Source: Streptomyces sp. I05A-00742 (GTDB lineage Bacteria > Actinomycetota > Actinomycetes > Streptomycetales > Streptomycetaceae). From it: a stretch of DNA of 64,000 bases. A program made the translations under genes and the position numbers. The notes below the pieces were generated by a model. The model saw nothing but the letters and a program-made list of their open reading frames with translations, was not told the DNA's origin and ran no database searches. Position 1 is the stretch's first letter. Every line of letters begins with the position of its first letter. Below, piece after piece: positions 27,201 through 34,295 of this stretch. The DNA lies in the NCBI RefSeq assembly GCF_013055795.1, contig NZ_JABETO010000009.1:153181-217180 (forward strand), read 5' to 3'.

Positions 27201-27495
27201 GCACGTCCTGGAACTCACCGCCGAGGTCTGCGAGAAGTACGAGTCGGGGACCATGACCGGCGACGAGGCCGCCGACGCCATCTTCGCCGCGCTCGACCGC
27301 AGCGAAGGACTCAACCCCGTCTTCGGCTTCCGGGACGACGAGTCCACCCGGTTCATCTACCCGAGCACCGCGATGGTGGCCCGCTTCGTCCACTGGGCCG
27401 CCCGCAAGGGGCCCGCCGGCGAACTGCGCACCGTCAGCCGCTCACTGGCCACGGGCGCCGCGCGCTCCCTCCTCAAGGGCAGGAAACCGCTGTAG
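24268..27495 (+). CDS. Fused FAD hydroxylase (M-type) and flavin-dependent halogenase
   Basis: One uninterrupted frame of 1075 residues. Residues 1 to about 490 form a PgaE/PgaM-like hydroxylase (GAGPVG near 12, GCDGERS near 152, LAGDAAHRQLPVGGQ near 273, ending near LERWFGG). A basic ARKARKARK linker follows. Residues 512-1075 form a tryptophan-halogenase-like enzyme: GSGLAG (537-542), the IGESMTP region, and the halogenase motif GWFWIIP (766-772); closest in type, as I judge it, to CtcP-like polyketide halogenases. In pga-type clusters M is a hydroxylase fused to an SDR reductase; here the second half is a halogenase. An internal ATG at 25801 with AGGAG upstream could also yield the halogenase alone. 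FADH2 could come from the flavin reductase at 31730. Confidence 0.9.
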   Translation: MNTHATDVVVVGAGPVGLALAGELRLGGAEVTVLERLSAPTDESRASTLHARTMELLDQRGLLEPLGTPPHEPRGHFGGLPLDLTGQRSPYPGQWKVPQARVEALLAEWACALGADVRRAHEVCGLREAPEHIEIEATTPAGRTRLTAAYVVGCDGERSTVAELAGIAFAGQDARRELLRCDLTGAAVRDRRFERLPGGLAVAATRNGVTRIMFHEHGREPAARAGEPEFAEVAAAWSRLTGEDISGASPLWVNAFGDVSRQAVHYRRGRVLLAGDAAHRQLPVGGQALNLGLQDAANLGWKLAAEVTGRAPAGLLDTYHEERHPVGRRALAHIRAQTLLLLGGPEVDAVRTVVGELLGHRAVRDRLAGRAGGLDVRYGPDGGHPLLGTRLTPADVARATGTTGAAAPLRAGRGVLLDLSGDAGRRTALEALVAGWADRVEVVAAAAPPEEEPGAETVLLRPDGHVGWAGDRTADPRPGLERWFGGAGRATARKARKARKGDVDDDRRGGAMPSKIKEPGRPAQPGPVHHCDVVILGSGLAGSVSGAILARQGARVVLVDASQHPRFAIGESMTPQLVEWLHILKSRFDVPELGHLLNTRAVHRGIGPRHGRKQSFGFVHHEPGAEPDPEEATMFVIPRILTEASHLFRQETDQHYFNVAAKYGCVTRQNWRARDLDFDDDGVTVTGQNGEVFRARYLIDASGFRSPLAEKFGLRDDPCRFRHHSRSLFTHYIGVKPFDDVSHHPRSLRPPASWHGGTLHHMIERGWFWIIPFDNVEGSTNPMCSVGLTIDPRRYPKPTDMTPEEEFTSFLDRYPAVRRQFVGAKRVREWVSTDRLQYSSKKSIGHRWCLMSHAAGFIDPLFSRGLSNTFEVVYSLCTRIVDALRDDDWSEERFAYVEQLESGLLRHNDELVNSAFISFEHFRLWNAVFRVWGGWLTPGAMRLYDARARYEADGDERHLRRLERVADPGLWWPEPEFKHVLELTAEVCEKYESGTMTGDEAADAIFAALDRSEGLNPVFGFRDDESTRFIYPSTAMVARFVHWAARKGPAGELRTVSRSLATGAARSLLKGRKPL
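25741..25767 (+). repeat. Three 9-base units encoding the ARK-ARK-ARK linker
   Basis: GCGCGGAAG, GCGCGGAAG, GCACGGAAA in frame between the hydroxylase and halogenase halves. The following bases include an AGGAG site before the internal ATG at 25801, so this looks like former intergenic DNA. Confidence 0.75.
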
Positions 27496-27517
27496 TACCC
27501 GGAAAGGAAGCAGACCC

Positions 27518-28096
27518 ATGCCGGAGAAGCTCACCCCGTGGGCGCGGGGCAGGCCGACACTGGAGGACACCAATGTGTTCATCCGGTCGTTCACCCGCCT
27601 GAACGTCTACCTCTACTCGAAGCCGCCGTCGCGGACGGCGAAGAGGATCAACAGGGCCTTCATGACCCTGAACATCCAGCTCTACCGCAGGTCCGGGGGC
27701 AGGATCCTCGGCCGCTTCGGCCGCCTCGACGCCATGCTCATCACCACCACCGGACGCAGGACCGGCAAGGAGCGCACCAACCCGGTCGGCTACGTCTACG
27801 ACCGCGGCCGGTACATCGTCTGCGCCGCGCCCGGCCACTTCGACGTGCCGGGCGGGCCCACGGCGACCCAGCCGGCCTGGTACCTCAACCTGACGGCCGA
27901 TCCCCGGGCCACGGCCGACATCGGGCCGGAGCGCCTGCCGGTGACCGCGCGGATCCTGGAGGGCGACGAACGGGAGCGGATGTGGCGCCGGTTCACCGAC
28001 GTCTTACCGTTCATGAACGAGTTCCAGAAGCGGGTACAGCACCGGCTGCCCGTCGTCGAGCTGACCCCCGACGACCTGACACCGCGTCCGCTGTGA
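27518..28096 (+). CDS. Deazaflavin-dependent nitroreductase-family (DDN/DUF385) protein
   Basis: A 192-residue split-barrel protein. ITTTGRRTGKERTNPVGY (about 75-92) and PAWYLNLTADPRATADIG (about 123-140) are the hallmark segments of the F420-binding DDN family. Members reduce quinones or enones with F420H2, although some relatives in polyketide clusters have other roles. It starts 22 bases after the hydroxylase-halogenase with a good AGGAAG. A related domain is fused in the gene at 32338. Confidence 0.82.
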   Translation: MPEKLTPWARGRPTLEDTNVFIRSFTRLNVYLYSKPPSRTAKRINRAFMTLNIQLYRRSGGRILGRFGRLDAMLITTTGRRTGKERTNPVGYVYDRGRYIVCAAPGHFDVPGGPTATQPAWYLNLTADPRATADIGPERLPVTARILEGDERERMWRRFTDVLPFMNEFQKRVQHRLPVVELTPDDLTPRPL

Positions 28097-28127
28097 CCCC
28101 GTGCGACCGAAGGAAGGAAGAGACGCC

Positions 28128-28493
28128 GTGAAACTCCAGGACCATGACCCCACGACCCCCTTTCTCGCCCAGCTCCAGGAGCGGACGGGACCGGTCACCC
28201 TGGTCAACACCTTCGTCGTGCCGGAGGAGGCCGCGGAGCGGTTCGAGAAGACCTGGCGCGAGGACGCCGGGTTCATGAAGGCGCAGCCGGGGTTCATCTC
28301 CACACAGCTGTACCGGGGCACGGCCGGGAGCCGGCTGTGGCTGAACGTCGCCGTCTGGGAGTCGACCGACGCCCTCCGCGCGGCCTTCGGCAGGCCGGAG
28401 TTCCAGCAGGCCAGGGCGAAGTACTCCGACGCGATCACCGCCGCGCCGCACGTCTACACCAAGGTCGCAGTCGAGGGCATCTGCGTGGCCTGA
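28128..28493 (+). CDS. ABM-domain monooxygenase
   Basis: A 121-residue dimeric alpha+beta barrel protein of the antibiotic biosynthesis monooxygenase type (as ActVA-Orf6), which can oxidise anthrones to quinones without cofactor. LVNTFVVPEEAAERFEKTW and FISTQLYRGTAGSRLWLNVA are the family's strand-helix units. It starts at GTG 28128 behind AAGGAAG. It aligns along its whole length with residues 8-122 of the fused protein at 32338 (shared DPTTP, RGTAGSRL, WEST and VDGIC blocks), so the two arose by duplication. Confidence 0.85.
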   Translation: MKLQDHDPTTPFLAQLQERTGPVTLVNTFVVPEEAAERFEKTWREDAGFMKAQPGFISTQLYRGTAGSRLWLNVAVWESTDALRAAFGRPEFQQARAKYSDAITAAPHVYTKVAVEGICVA

Positions 28494-28568
28494 ACAGGGG
28501 GTTGTGCCCGGTCCCCACCCCTCGCCAAGGTCGTACCCCCGTTCCGTCGGCAGTGAGGAGACGTTCCG

Positions 28569-29297
28569 ATGTCAACCCGGAGGGCAGCACTCGTCACCGG
28601 AAGCTCACGCGGCATCGGCCGGGCCGTGGCGGAACGGCTGGCCGCCGACGGCACGGACGTGGTGGTCAACTACCACGCCGACCAGGAGGCGGCCGCGCGG
28701 GTCGTCGACGGGATCGCGAGGGGCGGGGGCCGGGCCGTCGCCGTACGGGCGGACGCCACGGACCCCGAGGAGCTCGGCGCCCTGTTCGACGCCGCCGAGC
28801 GGGCCTTCGGCGGTCTCGACGTCTTCGTCGGCAACGTCGGCGTCAGCCGTTTCGGCCCGCTGGCCCGGGCCACCGACGAGGACTTCGACCTGCACTTCAC
28901 CGGCAACACCCGGGCGACGTTCCTGGCCCTGCGCGAGGCGGCCGGCCGGCTGCGGGACGGGGGCCGGATCGTCGTCGTCTCCACCGGCATCACCCGTACC
29001 CACCGACCCGGAGCGGGCGTCTACGCGGCCAGCAAGGCGGCGTGCGAGGCCATGACGCTGGTGCTCGCGCGGGAACTCGGGCCCCGGGGCATCACGGCCA
29101 ACTGCGTGCTGCCGGGCCTCACCCGGGACACCGGCGCCCCGCTCACCCGCGAACTGACCGAGGAATACGTGTCGCAGACCCCGCTCGGCCGGCTGGGCGA
29201 CCCCGGGGACGTCGCGGACGTCGTGGGATTCCTCGCCTCCGACGCGGCGCGCTGGGTGACCGGACAGATCGTCGGGGCCGGCGGCGGCCGCTTCTGA
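28569..29297 (+). CDS. SDR oxidoreductase, second reductase of the cluster
   Basis: A 242-residue NAD(P)-dependent reductase. TGSSRGIGRA (10-19) is the cofactor loop and YAASK the catalytic Tyr/Lys. The usual NNAG is GNVG here, an uncommon variant. It may take the place of the SDR half of PgaM or stand-alone LanV-type reductases, reducing a tailored angucyclinone ketone. An alternative is modification of a different ring. It begins 75 bases after the ABM gene, with GAGGAG upstream. Confidence 0.85.
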   Translation: MSTRRAALVTGSSRGIGRAVAERLAADGTDVVVNYHADQEAAARVVDGIARGGGRAVAVRADATDPEELGALFDAAERAFGGLDVFVGNVGVSRFGPLARATDEDFDLHFTGNTRATFLALREAAGRLRDGGRIVVVSTGITRTHRPGAGVYAASKAACEAMTLVLARELGPRGITANCVLPGLTRDTGAPLTRELTEEYVSQTPLGRLGDPGDVADVVGFLASDAARWVTGQIVGAGGGRF

Positions 29298-29301
29298 GTG
29301 C

Positions 29302-29330
29302 CACACCCGCGCTGGATGTCACACCCGCGC
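29302..29330. repeat. Direct repeat before the exporter gene
   Basis: CACACCCGCGC occurs at 29302-29312 and 29320-29330, an 18-base period, in the 89-base gap between the SDR and MFS genes. Possible binding site of a regulator of the exporter; otherwise unexplained. Confidence 0.4.
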
Positions 29331-29386
29331 CCGCCACACCACTCCTGGGATCGGACGGCCATATCTCGTGTTGAAGGGGAAGACTT

Positions 29387-31018
29387 GTGTTCCGGAAGTG
29401 GAAAGGCAATCCGTGGGCGATCCTGACGGCCCTGTGCCTCGGGTTCTTCATGACGCTGTTGGACCTCACCATCGTGAACGTCGCGATCCCGGACATCACC
29501 GATGACCTGGACACCTCGCTCGACGTGATGTTGTGGATCCTGAACGCCTACACGCTCGCGCTCGCCACACTGATCATCACCGCCGGGCGCCTCGGCGACC
29601 TGCGGGGCAAGGGGAACCTCTTCCTCGTGGGCGTGGCGGTGTTCACCGCCGCCAGCCTCGCCTGCGGACTGGCCCAGAACGTGGGCGAGCTCATCGCCTT
29701 CCGCGCGGTCCAGGGCGCGGGCGCGGCCATGCTCATCCCGCAAACCCTGTCGATCATCGCCGAGGTCTTCCCCAAGGAGCAGCGCGGCAAGGCGCTGGGC
29801 ATCTGGGGCACGGTCGCGGGCGTCTCCGGCGCCGCCGGGCCGGGGCTCGGCGGGGTGATGGTCACCCACCTCGACTGGCGGTGGGTGTTCTACATCAATG
29901 TGCCGATCGGGCTCTTCGTGCTGGTGAGGGGCGCCTCCGTGATGCCGAAGGCCGGGCGGAGCGTCCGGCACCGCTTCGACCTGCCGGGTGTCCTGCTCGC
30001 CTCCGTCGGGCTGTTCGGGCTCACCTACGCCCTCACCGAGGGCGAGCGGTACGACTGGAACGGCTGGATCTGGGGCGCGGTCGCGGCCTCCGTCGCCCTC
30101 CTGGCCGTCTTCCTCGGCTACGAGCGGGGGCGTCAGGACGCGGAGCCGCTGCTGCCGTTCACCCTCTTCCGCGACCGCAACTTCTCCGTCGTCAACTTCG
30201 TCGGCGTCGCCGTGTCGTTCGGCGTCATCGCGATCCTCCTGCCGACCACGATCTACCTCCAGTCGGTGCTCGGCTACAGCGCCCAGAAGACCGGTCTGGT
30301 CCTCATCCCGCTGGCGCTCGGCTCCATGGTCACGGCCGGTCCCGCCGGGGTGCTCTCGGAGAAGTTCGGCGGGAAGTACGTCCTGACGGCCGGGCTGACC
30401 ATGTTCGGCGCGGGGGTCACCTGGATCCTGTTCGCCGCCGACCCCGAGGGGAGCTGGGGGCCCATCGCCGGTGCCCAGTTCCTCGCCGGGCTCGGCGCCG
30501 GCTGCACCTTCGCCCCCATGGGCTCCGAGGTCGTCCGCAACGTCCCCGGGCGCCTCGTCGGCGCCGCCTCCGGCGTCAACAACGCGCTGCGGCAGGTCGG
30601 TTCGGTGCTCGCGGCGACCATCGTCGGGGCGGTCCTCCAGGGGCAGCTCGTCTCCGCCCTCCGCGACCAGGCGGCGAAGCACGCCTCCGCGCTGCCGGAG
30701 GAGTACCGCGCCGGCTTCGTGCGGGGCTTCGCCAAAGCCGGCGAACAGGGACTGAACGTGGGCACCGAGCAGACGACGCAGGTCCCCGCCGGAGTACCGG
30801 AGGACACCGCCCGCACCGTCGGCGAACTCTCCGCCAAGGTCTTCGGCAACGGCTTCGTCGACGCCCTGCAGCCCACCCTGTGGGTCTCGGCCGCGGTCCT
30901 GTTCGTCGGCGCCCTGACCTGCCTCCTGCTCAAGGGAGGACCCGCGCCGGCGGGCAGCGCGCACGGCCTCCCCGTGGGCGAGGAGGAAACCCCGCGGGGC
31001 GCGGCCGTCCACGGCTGA
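29387..31018 (+). CDS. MFS exporter of the cluster, DHA2 type
   Basis: A 543-residue, 14-helix drug:proton antiporter likely to pump the polyketide out and give self-resistance. The first helix carries LLDLTIVNVAIPDI; the third-fourth region AFRAVQGAGAAMLIPQTL; WRWVFYINVPIG follows. A periplasmic loop (about 425-490) precedes the last helix. It starts at GTG 29387 behind AAGGGGAAG. Same orientation as the biosynthetic genes; no dedicated TetR regulator adjoins it. Confidence 0.92.
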   Translation: MFRKWKGNPWAILTALCLGFFMTLLDLTIVNVAIPDITDDLDTSLDVMLWILNAYTLALATLIITAGRLGDLRGKGNLFLVGVAVFTAASLACGLAQNVGELIAFRAVQGAGAAMLIPQTLSIIAEVFPKEQRGKALGIWGTVAGVSGAAGPGLGGVMVTHLDWRWVFYINVPIGLFVLVRGASVMPKAGRSVRHRFDLPGVLLASVGLFGLTYALTEGERYDWNGWIWGAVAASVALLAVFLGYERGRQDAEPLLPFTLFRDRNFSVVNFVGVAVSFGVIAILLPTTIYLQSVLGYSAQKTGLVLIPLALGSMVTAGPAGVLSEKFGGKYVLTAGLTMFGAGVTWILFAADPEGSWGPIAGAQFLAGLGAGCTFAPMGSEVVRNVPGRLVGAASGVNNALRQVGSVLAATIVGAVLQGQLVSALRDQAAKHASALPEEYRAGFVRGFAKAGEQGLNVGTEQTTQVPAGVPEDTARTVGELSAKVFGNGFVDALQPTLWVSAAVLFVGALTCLLLKGGPAPAGSAHGLPVGEEETPRGAAVHG

Positions 31019-31137
31019 CCGGCCGGAAGCCCGCGGGGGCCACCACCGCGTGCTCAGCCCGGGAGCGCTGCCGGGCGCGGCCGTCGTGGCTCCCACCCGG
31101 TGCGGGAGACCTACCAGACTTCGAGAAGGGGGCCGTC

Positions 31138-31617
31138 ATGACGGTGAGGCCGGAGAAGGTCGTCCACAGGGACGACGTGGAGCCGATCACCTGGGGCGGC
31201 GAGGAGTCCGCCCGGTTCCTGCTGCGCGCCGCCGACACCGGAGGCCTCTACTCGTACTACGAGGTCTCCGTACCCCCCGGCGAGGGTTCGCTGTACCACC
31301 TGCACCACCACATGGACGAGTCCTTCCATGTGACGGAAGGCGAGTTCGCGATCAAGGTCGGCGACCGGACCCACACGGCACCCGCAGGGACCGTGGTGTT
31401 CGGCCCCCGGGGAGTGGCGCACTCGTTCCACAACACCGGCGAGGGAACGGGCCGGATGCTGTGCACCGCGACCCCCGGCGGCATCGAGGCCTTCTTCGAG
31501 GACCTCCGGGATCTCATCGCCTCGGACCCGCCACCGCGGTGGGCCAACCTGCACCAGCTCGCGGCCGTGCACGGAATCCTCGCCCACGCGCCCCGGGGCG
31601 CCACCGGCCCGCACTGA
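31138..31617 (+). CDS. Cupin-domain protein
   Basis: A 159-residue single-cupin protein. GSLYHLHHHMDESFHVTEG and PRGVAHSFHNTG hold the His/Glu metal ligands of the two cupin motifs. Cupins in aromatic polyketide loci act as zinc-dependent cyclases (RemF type) or as dioxygenases; which one applies here is not visible. The ATG at 31138 follows GAGAAGGGGG. A hairpin terminator separates it from the next gene. Confidence 0.85.
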   Translation: MTVRPEKVVHRDDVEPITWGGEESARFLLRAADTGGLYSYYEVSVPPGEGSLYHLHHHMDESFHVTEGEFAIKVGDRTHTAPAGTVVFGPRGVAHSFHNTGEGTGRMLCTATPGGIEAFFEDLRDLIASDPPPRWANLHQLAAVHGILAHAPRGATGPH

Positions 31618-31630
31618 CGACGCCACCGCC

Positions 31631-31677
31631 GCGCGCCGGCCGTCCGCCCCCCGACCGGGGACGGGCGGCCGGCGCGC
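31631..31677. terminator. Stem-loop inside the polyketide cluster
   Basis: GCGCGCCGGCCG (31631-31642) pairs perfectly with CGGCCGGCGCGC (31666-31677), and the inner bases can pair further. No T-run follows. It probably reduces read-through from the cupin gene into the flavin reductase. Confidence 0.6.
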
Positions 31678-31729
31678 CGTCGTCCGGGGCAGCGACCAGT
31701 TCAGACCCGCATCGGAAAGGCAGGGCACC

Positions 31730-32278
31730 ATGACACCCCGGGAGAACCCGGCCGTCCACCGGACCGGACCGGTCGAGGCGAGGATGCTGCGCACCGTCTG
31801 CGGCCTCTTCGTCACGGGCGTCACCGTGATCACCAGCGGCAGGGGGGACGCCGTCGGCGGAACGACGGTCAACTCCTTCACCTCCGTCTCCCTCGACCCG
31901 CCGCTGGTCCTGTTCTGTCTGCACAAGCGGTCGCGGCTGCGGGCCGTGGTCGAGGACAGCGGGGCGTACGTCGTCAACTTCCTCGCCGGGCAGCAGGAAT
32001 CGCTGGCACGGTCCTTCGCGGCCAGGGACACCAGCGCGATCCGGAGCGTGACCAGCCACCCGTCCATGACCGGGGTGCCGGTGCTGAGCGACGCCCTGGC
32101 CTTCCTCTCCTGCGAACTGGCCGACACCTTCGACGGCGGCGACCACGCCATCTTCCTCGGCCGGGTCGTCCAGCTGGGCGTGGACCGCGAGAACCAGGAA
32201 CCCCTCATCTTCTTCCGCGGCGCGCTGGGCGCGCTGGAGGAGGAGCCCCGCGGCCTGGACCCGATCTTCGACGGATGA
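31730..32278 (+). CDS. Flavin reductase (NAD(P)H:flavin, split-barrel)
   Basis: A 182-residue enzyme that makes free reduced flavin. FVTGVTVITS, TTVNSFTSVSLDPPLVLFCL and SFAARDTSA are the standard segments of the HpaC/JadY/ActVB-type family. In this cluster its FADH2 or FMNH2 could feed the halogenase half of the 24268 protein and a ring-opening oxygenase. The next start is 59 bases downstream and likely cotranscribed. Confidence 0.88.
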   Translation: MTPRENPAVHRTGPVEARMLRTVCGLFVTGVTVITSGRGDAVGGTTVNSFTSVSLDPPLVLFCLHKRSRLRAVVEDSGAYVVNFLAGQQESLARSFAARDTSAIRSVTSHPSMTGVPVLSDALAFLSCELADTFDGGDHAIFLGRVVQLGVDRENQEPLIFFRGALGALEEEPRGLDPIFDG

Positions 32279-32337
32279 CGGCCGGCGCCCGGCCCCGCAG
32301 AACGGACCACCGACCCCGGCAGGAGAGGAACAGAACC

Positions 32338-33135
32338 GTGGCCACACTGGAGAACCTGGACCCCACGACGCCGCTCCCCGCCCAGCTCCGGGAGAAGACC
32401 GGACCCGTCGTCCTGGCCGAGACCTTCCTGGTGCCGGCGGAACGCACCGAGGAGTTCCTCCGGCACTGGCGCGCCATGGCGGCGTTCATGAAGGAACAGC
32501 CGGGATGTCTCTCCCTCCGGATGCACCGCGGCACCGCGGGCAGCCGGCTGCTGATGAACATCGCCGCCTGGGAGTCCACCGAGGCGATCGCCCGCGCCCA
32601 GCAGGCCCCGGAGTTCGGACGGCTGGCCGCGGCGCTCCCCGACGACGTCGTCGTCCACCTCCACCTCTTCGAGAGGATCGCCGTCGACGGCATCTGCGAC
32701 GCCGCGCCGGACGGACCAGGGCAGCGCGCCCGCCCACCCGCCGGCCGACGGCTCGCCCGGTTCAACCGCGCCTACGCCAACCGCGTCGTCGGCCCCGTCC
32801 TCACCCGGATGCCGGGATTCGGCACCGTCCTCCACCGGGGCCGCACATCGGGACGGACCTACGGGACCCCCGTCAAGGTCTTCCGCTCCGGCGACCGCTA
32901 CATCATGGCCCTGCCGTACGGACCGCGCTCGGACTGGGCGCGCAACGTGGTGGCCGCCCAGGGCTGCGAACTGGTCGTCCGGGGCCGCCGGGTGCGCCTC
33001 GCCGAGCCCCGGATCTACGTCGACAGGGAACAGGCCGGGATCCCCGTGCCCATCCGTGCCGTCCTGAGACGGCTCGGCTGCTTCGACTTCATCGAGCTGC
33101 GCCCGGCGGAACGTCGGGCGCACGCCGCCGAATGA
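32338..33135 (+). CDS. Fusion of an ABM monooxygenase and a DDN-family domain
   Basis: A 265-residue protein. Residues 1-122 are an ABM domain closely related to the stand-alone protein at 28128. A Pro/Arg-rich hinge (123-138) leads to residues 140-258, a DDN/DUF385-type split barrel (MPGFGTVLHRGRTSGRTYGTP, then WARNVVAAQGCELVVRGRRV). Its size and pairing with the flavin reductase directly upstream recall AlpJ, JadG and GilOII, the oxygenases that cleave the angucycline B ring. That is inference from context. Start GTG 32338 with AGGAGAGGA upstream; the open frame continues back to 32275 without homology. The stop is three bases from the convergent sigma gene. Confidence 0.85.
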   Translation: MATLENLDPTTPLPAQLREKTGPVVLAETFLVPAERTEEFLRHWRAMAAFMKEQPGCLSLRMHRGTAGSRLLMNIAAWESTEAIARAQQAPEFGRLAAALPDDVVVHLHLFERIAVDGICDAAPDGPGQRARPPAGRRLARFNRAYANRVVGPVLTRMPGFGTVLHRGRTSGRTYGTPVKVFRSGDRYIMALPYGPRSDWARNVVAAQGCELVVRGRRVRLAEPRIYVDREQAGIPVPIRAVLRRLGCFDFIELRPAERRAHAAE

Positions 33136-33138
33136 CCG

Positions 33139-34122
33139 TCACTCCGGGCCGGGCGTCTCCGGTTCCCCCTCCGCGCGGGGGATCCGGGACAGCTTGTCGG
33201 GGTTGGTGACGGCGTAGATGCCGCGCACCCGGTCGCCCCGCGTGCTGAGGTCGAGGACGAGGACGACGAAGGGGGAGTCCTCCGAGAACACCACGGCGGC
33301 CGGGTCGCCGTTGACCGCGCGGTAGCGGACGTCCAGGTCGCCGGGGCGGCGGTCGGCGTACCCGGCGAGGAGCCGTACGACCTTGTCGCGCCCGGTGACC
33401 GGCCGCAGCCCGGCGGCCCGCACCTTGCCCCCGCCGTCCGTCCACATGGTGACGTCCGGCGCCAGGATCTCCAGCAGACCGGAGAGGTCGCCGCCGAGCG
33501 CGGCGGCCAGGAACCGCTCGGTGACCTGCCGCTGGACCTGCGGGTCGGCCTGGAAGCGCGGGCGCCGGGCGTGGACGTGCTCGCGGGCGCGGTGCGCCAG
33601 CTGCCGCACGGCGGAGGGGGAGCGGTCGAGGATGGCCGCGATCTCGGTGTGGGCGTACCCGAACACCTCGTGGAGGACGAAGACGGCCCGCTCCAGCGGG
33701 CTGAGCGTCTCCAGGATCACCAGCAGCGCCATGGACACGGACTCGGTCCGCAGCGCCCGGTCCGCCGCGTCCACGGTCTCCGCCGACTCCGGCGCGTGGG
33801 TGAGCAGCGGCTCCGGCAGCCACGCGCCGACATAGGTCTCCCGGCGGTGGGTGAGCGTCGCCTGCCGGGCCAGCGCCTGATTGACCGCGATCCGCACCAA
33901 GTAGGCGCGGGGGTTGTCTATCGCCTCGGCCTCCGCCTTGCGGCTCCGCCGTTCCCACGCCAGCCAGGTCTCCTGGAGCACGTCCTCGGTGTCGGAGACG
34001 CTGCCGAGCATGTTGTAGACGATCGAGAACAGCAACTCCCGGTAGCCGACGAACGTTTCGGTCGTCTGGTCTGCCGCGGGGGCGCCGAAGCCGGCGGCTC
34101 CGGACGTCGGCCTGTCGGACAT
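33139..34122 (-). CDS. ECF41-like RNA polymerase sigma factor with SnoaL-like domain
   Basis: A 327-residue sigma factor. Region 2 (about 25-95) includes DVLQETWLAWERR; region 4 (about 130-185) includes LSPLERAVFVLHEVFGYAHTEIA. A C-terminal SnoaL-like NTF2 fold (about 190-310) replaces a separate anti-sigma factor and in ECF41 proteins modulates activity. GGAGG stands just before the ATG at 34122. The divergent region carries paired TGTCACA boxes resembling ECF41 -35 elements. Its position at the end of the polyketide cluster is suggestive, but control of that cluster is unproven. Confidence 0.88.
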   Translation of the reverse strand: MSDRPTSGAAGFGAPAADQTTETFVGYRELLFSIVYNMLGSVSDTEDVLQETWLAWERRSRKAEAEAIDNPRAYLVRIAVNQALARQATLTHRRETYVGAWLPEPLLTHAPESAETVDAADRALRTESVSMALLVILETLSPLERAVFVLHEVFGYAHTEIAAILDRSPSAVRQLAHRAREHVHARRPRFQADPQVQRQVTERFLAAALGGDLSGLLEILAPDVTMWTDGGGKVRAAGLRPVTGRDKVVRLLAGYADRRPGDLDVRYRAVNGDPAAVVFSEDSPFVVLVLDLSTRGDRVRGIYAVTNPDKLSRIPRAEGEPETPGPE

Positions 34123-34157
34123 GCGCGGACCTCCCGTGTGACGCGTTCACCGACTGG

Positions 34158-34256
34158 GATGCCGTCCGCCGCCCCGGATGTGACATCCCCGCGGGAACTG
34201 TGGCGTGCGTCACAGACCCGCCCGGCCATGTCACATCCGTCCGTGTCCCACCCCTC
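34158..34256. promoter_or_regulatory. Divergent pair of ECF41-like promoters
   Basis: TGTCACATCCG occurs on the plus strand (34229-34239) and, inverted, on the minus strand (34175-34185). Exactly 17 bases downstream of TGTCACA on each strand is a tetramer one mismatch from the ECF41 -10 CGTC: CCTC at 34253-34256 and CATC (minus) at 34158-34161. A smaller inverted repeat CTGTG/CACAG lies between them (34198-34215). This suggests autoregulation and control of the hemerythrin gene. Confidence 0.6.
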
Positions 34257-34295
34257 ATCCCCATGACGAACGTGCGACGAAAGGCACTCCACACC

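Noticed and set aside
23256..27602. 1448-codon frame overlapping aromatase and hydroxylase-halogenase
   Set aside because: Pure Arg/Gly/Pro shadow of the genes in the other frame; no domain.
31728..33135. Flavin reductase and ABM-DDN genes as an unrelated transcription unit because of the hairpin before them
   Set aside because: The hairpin may separate transcripts, but ABM paralogy with 28128 and the flavin-enzyme context tie both genes to the polyketide cluster.
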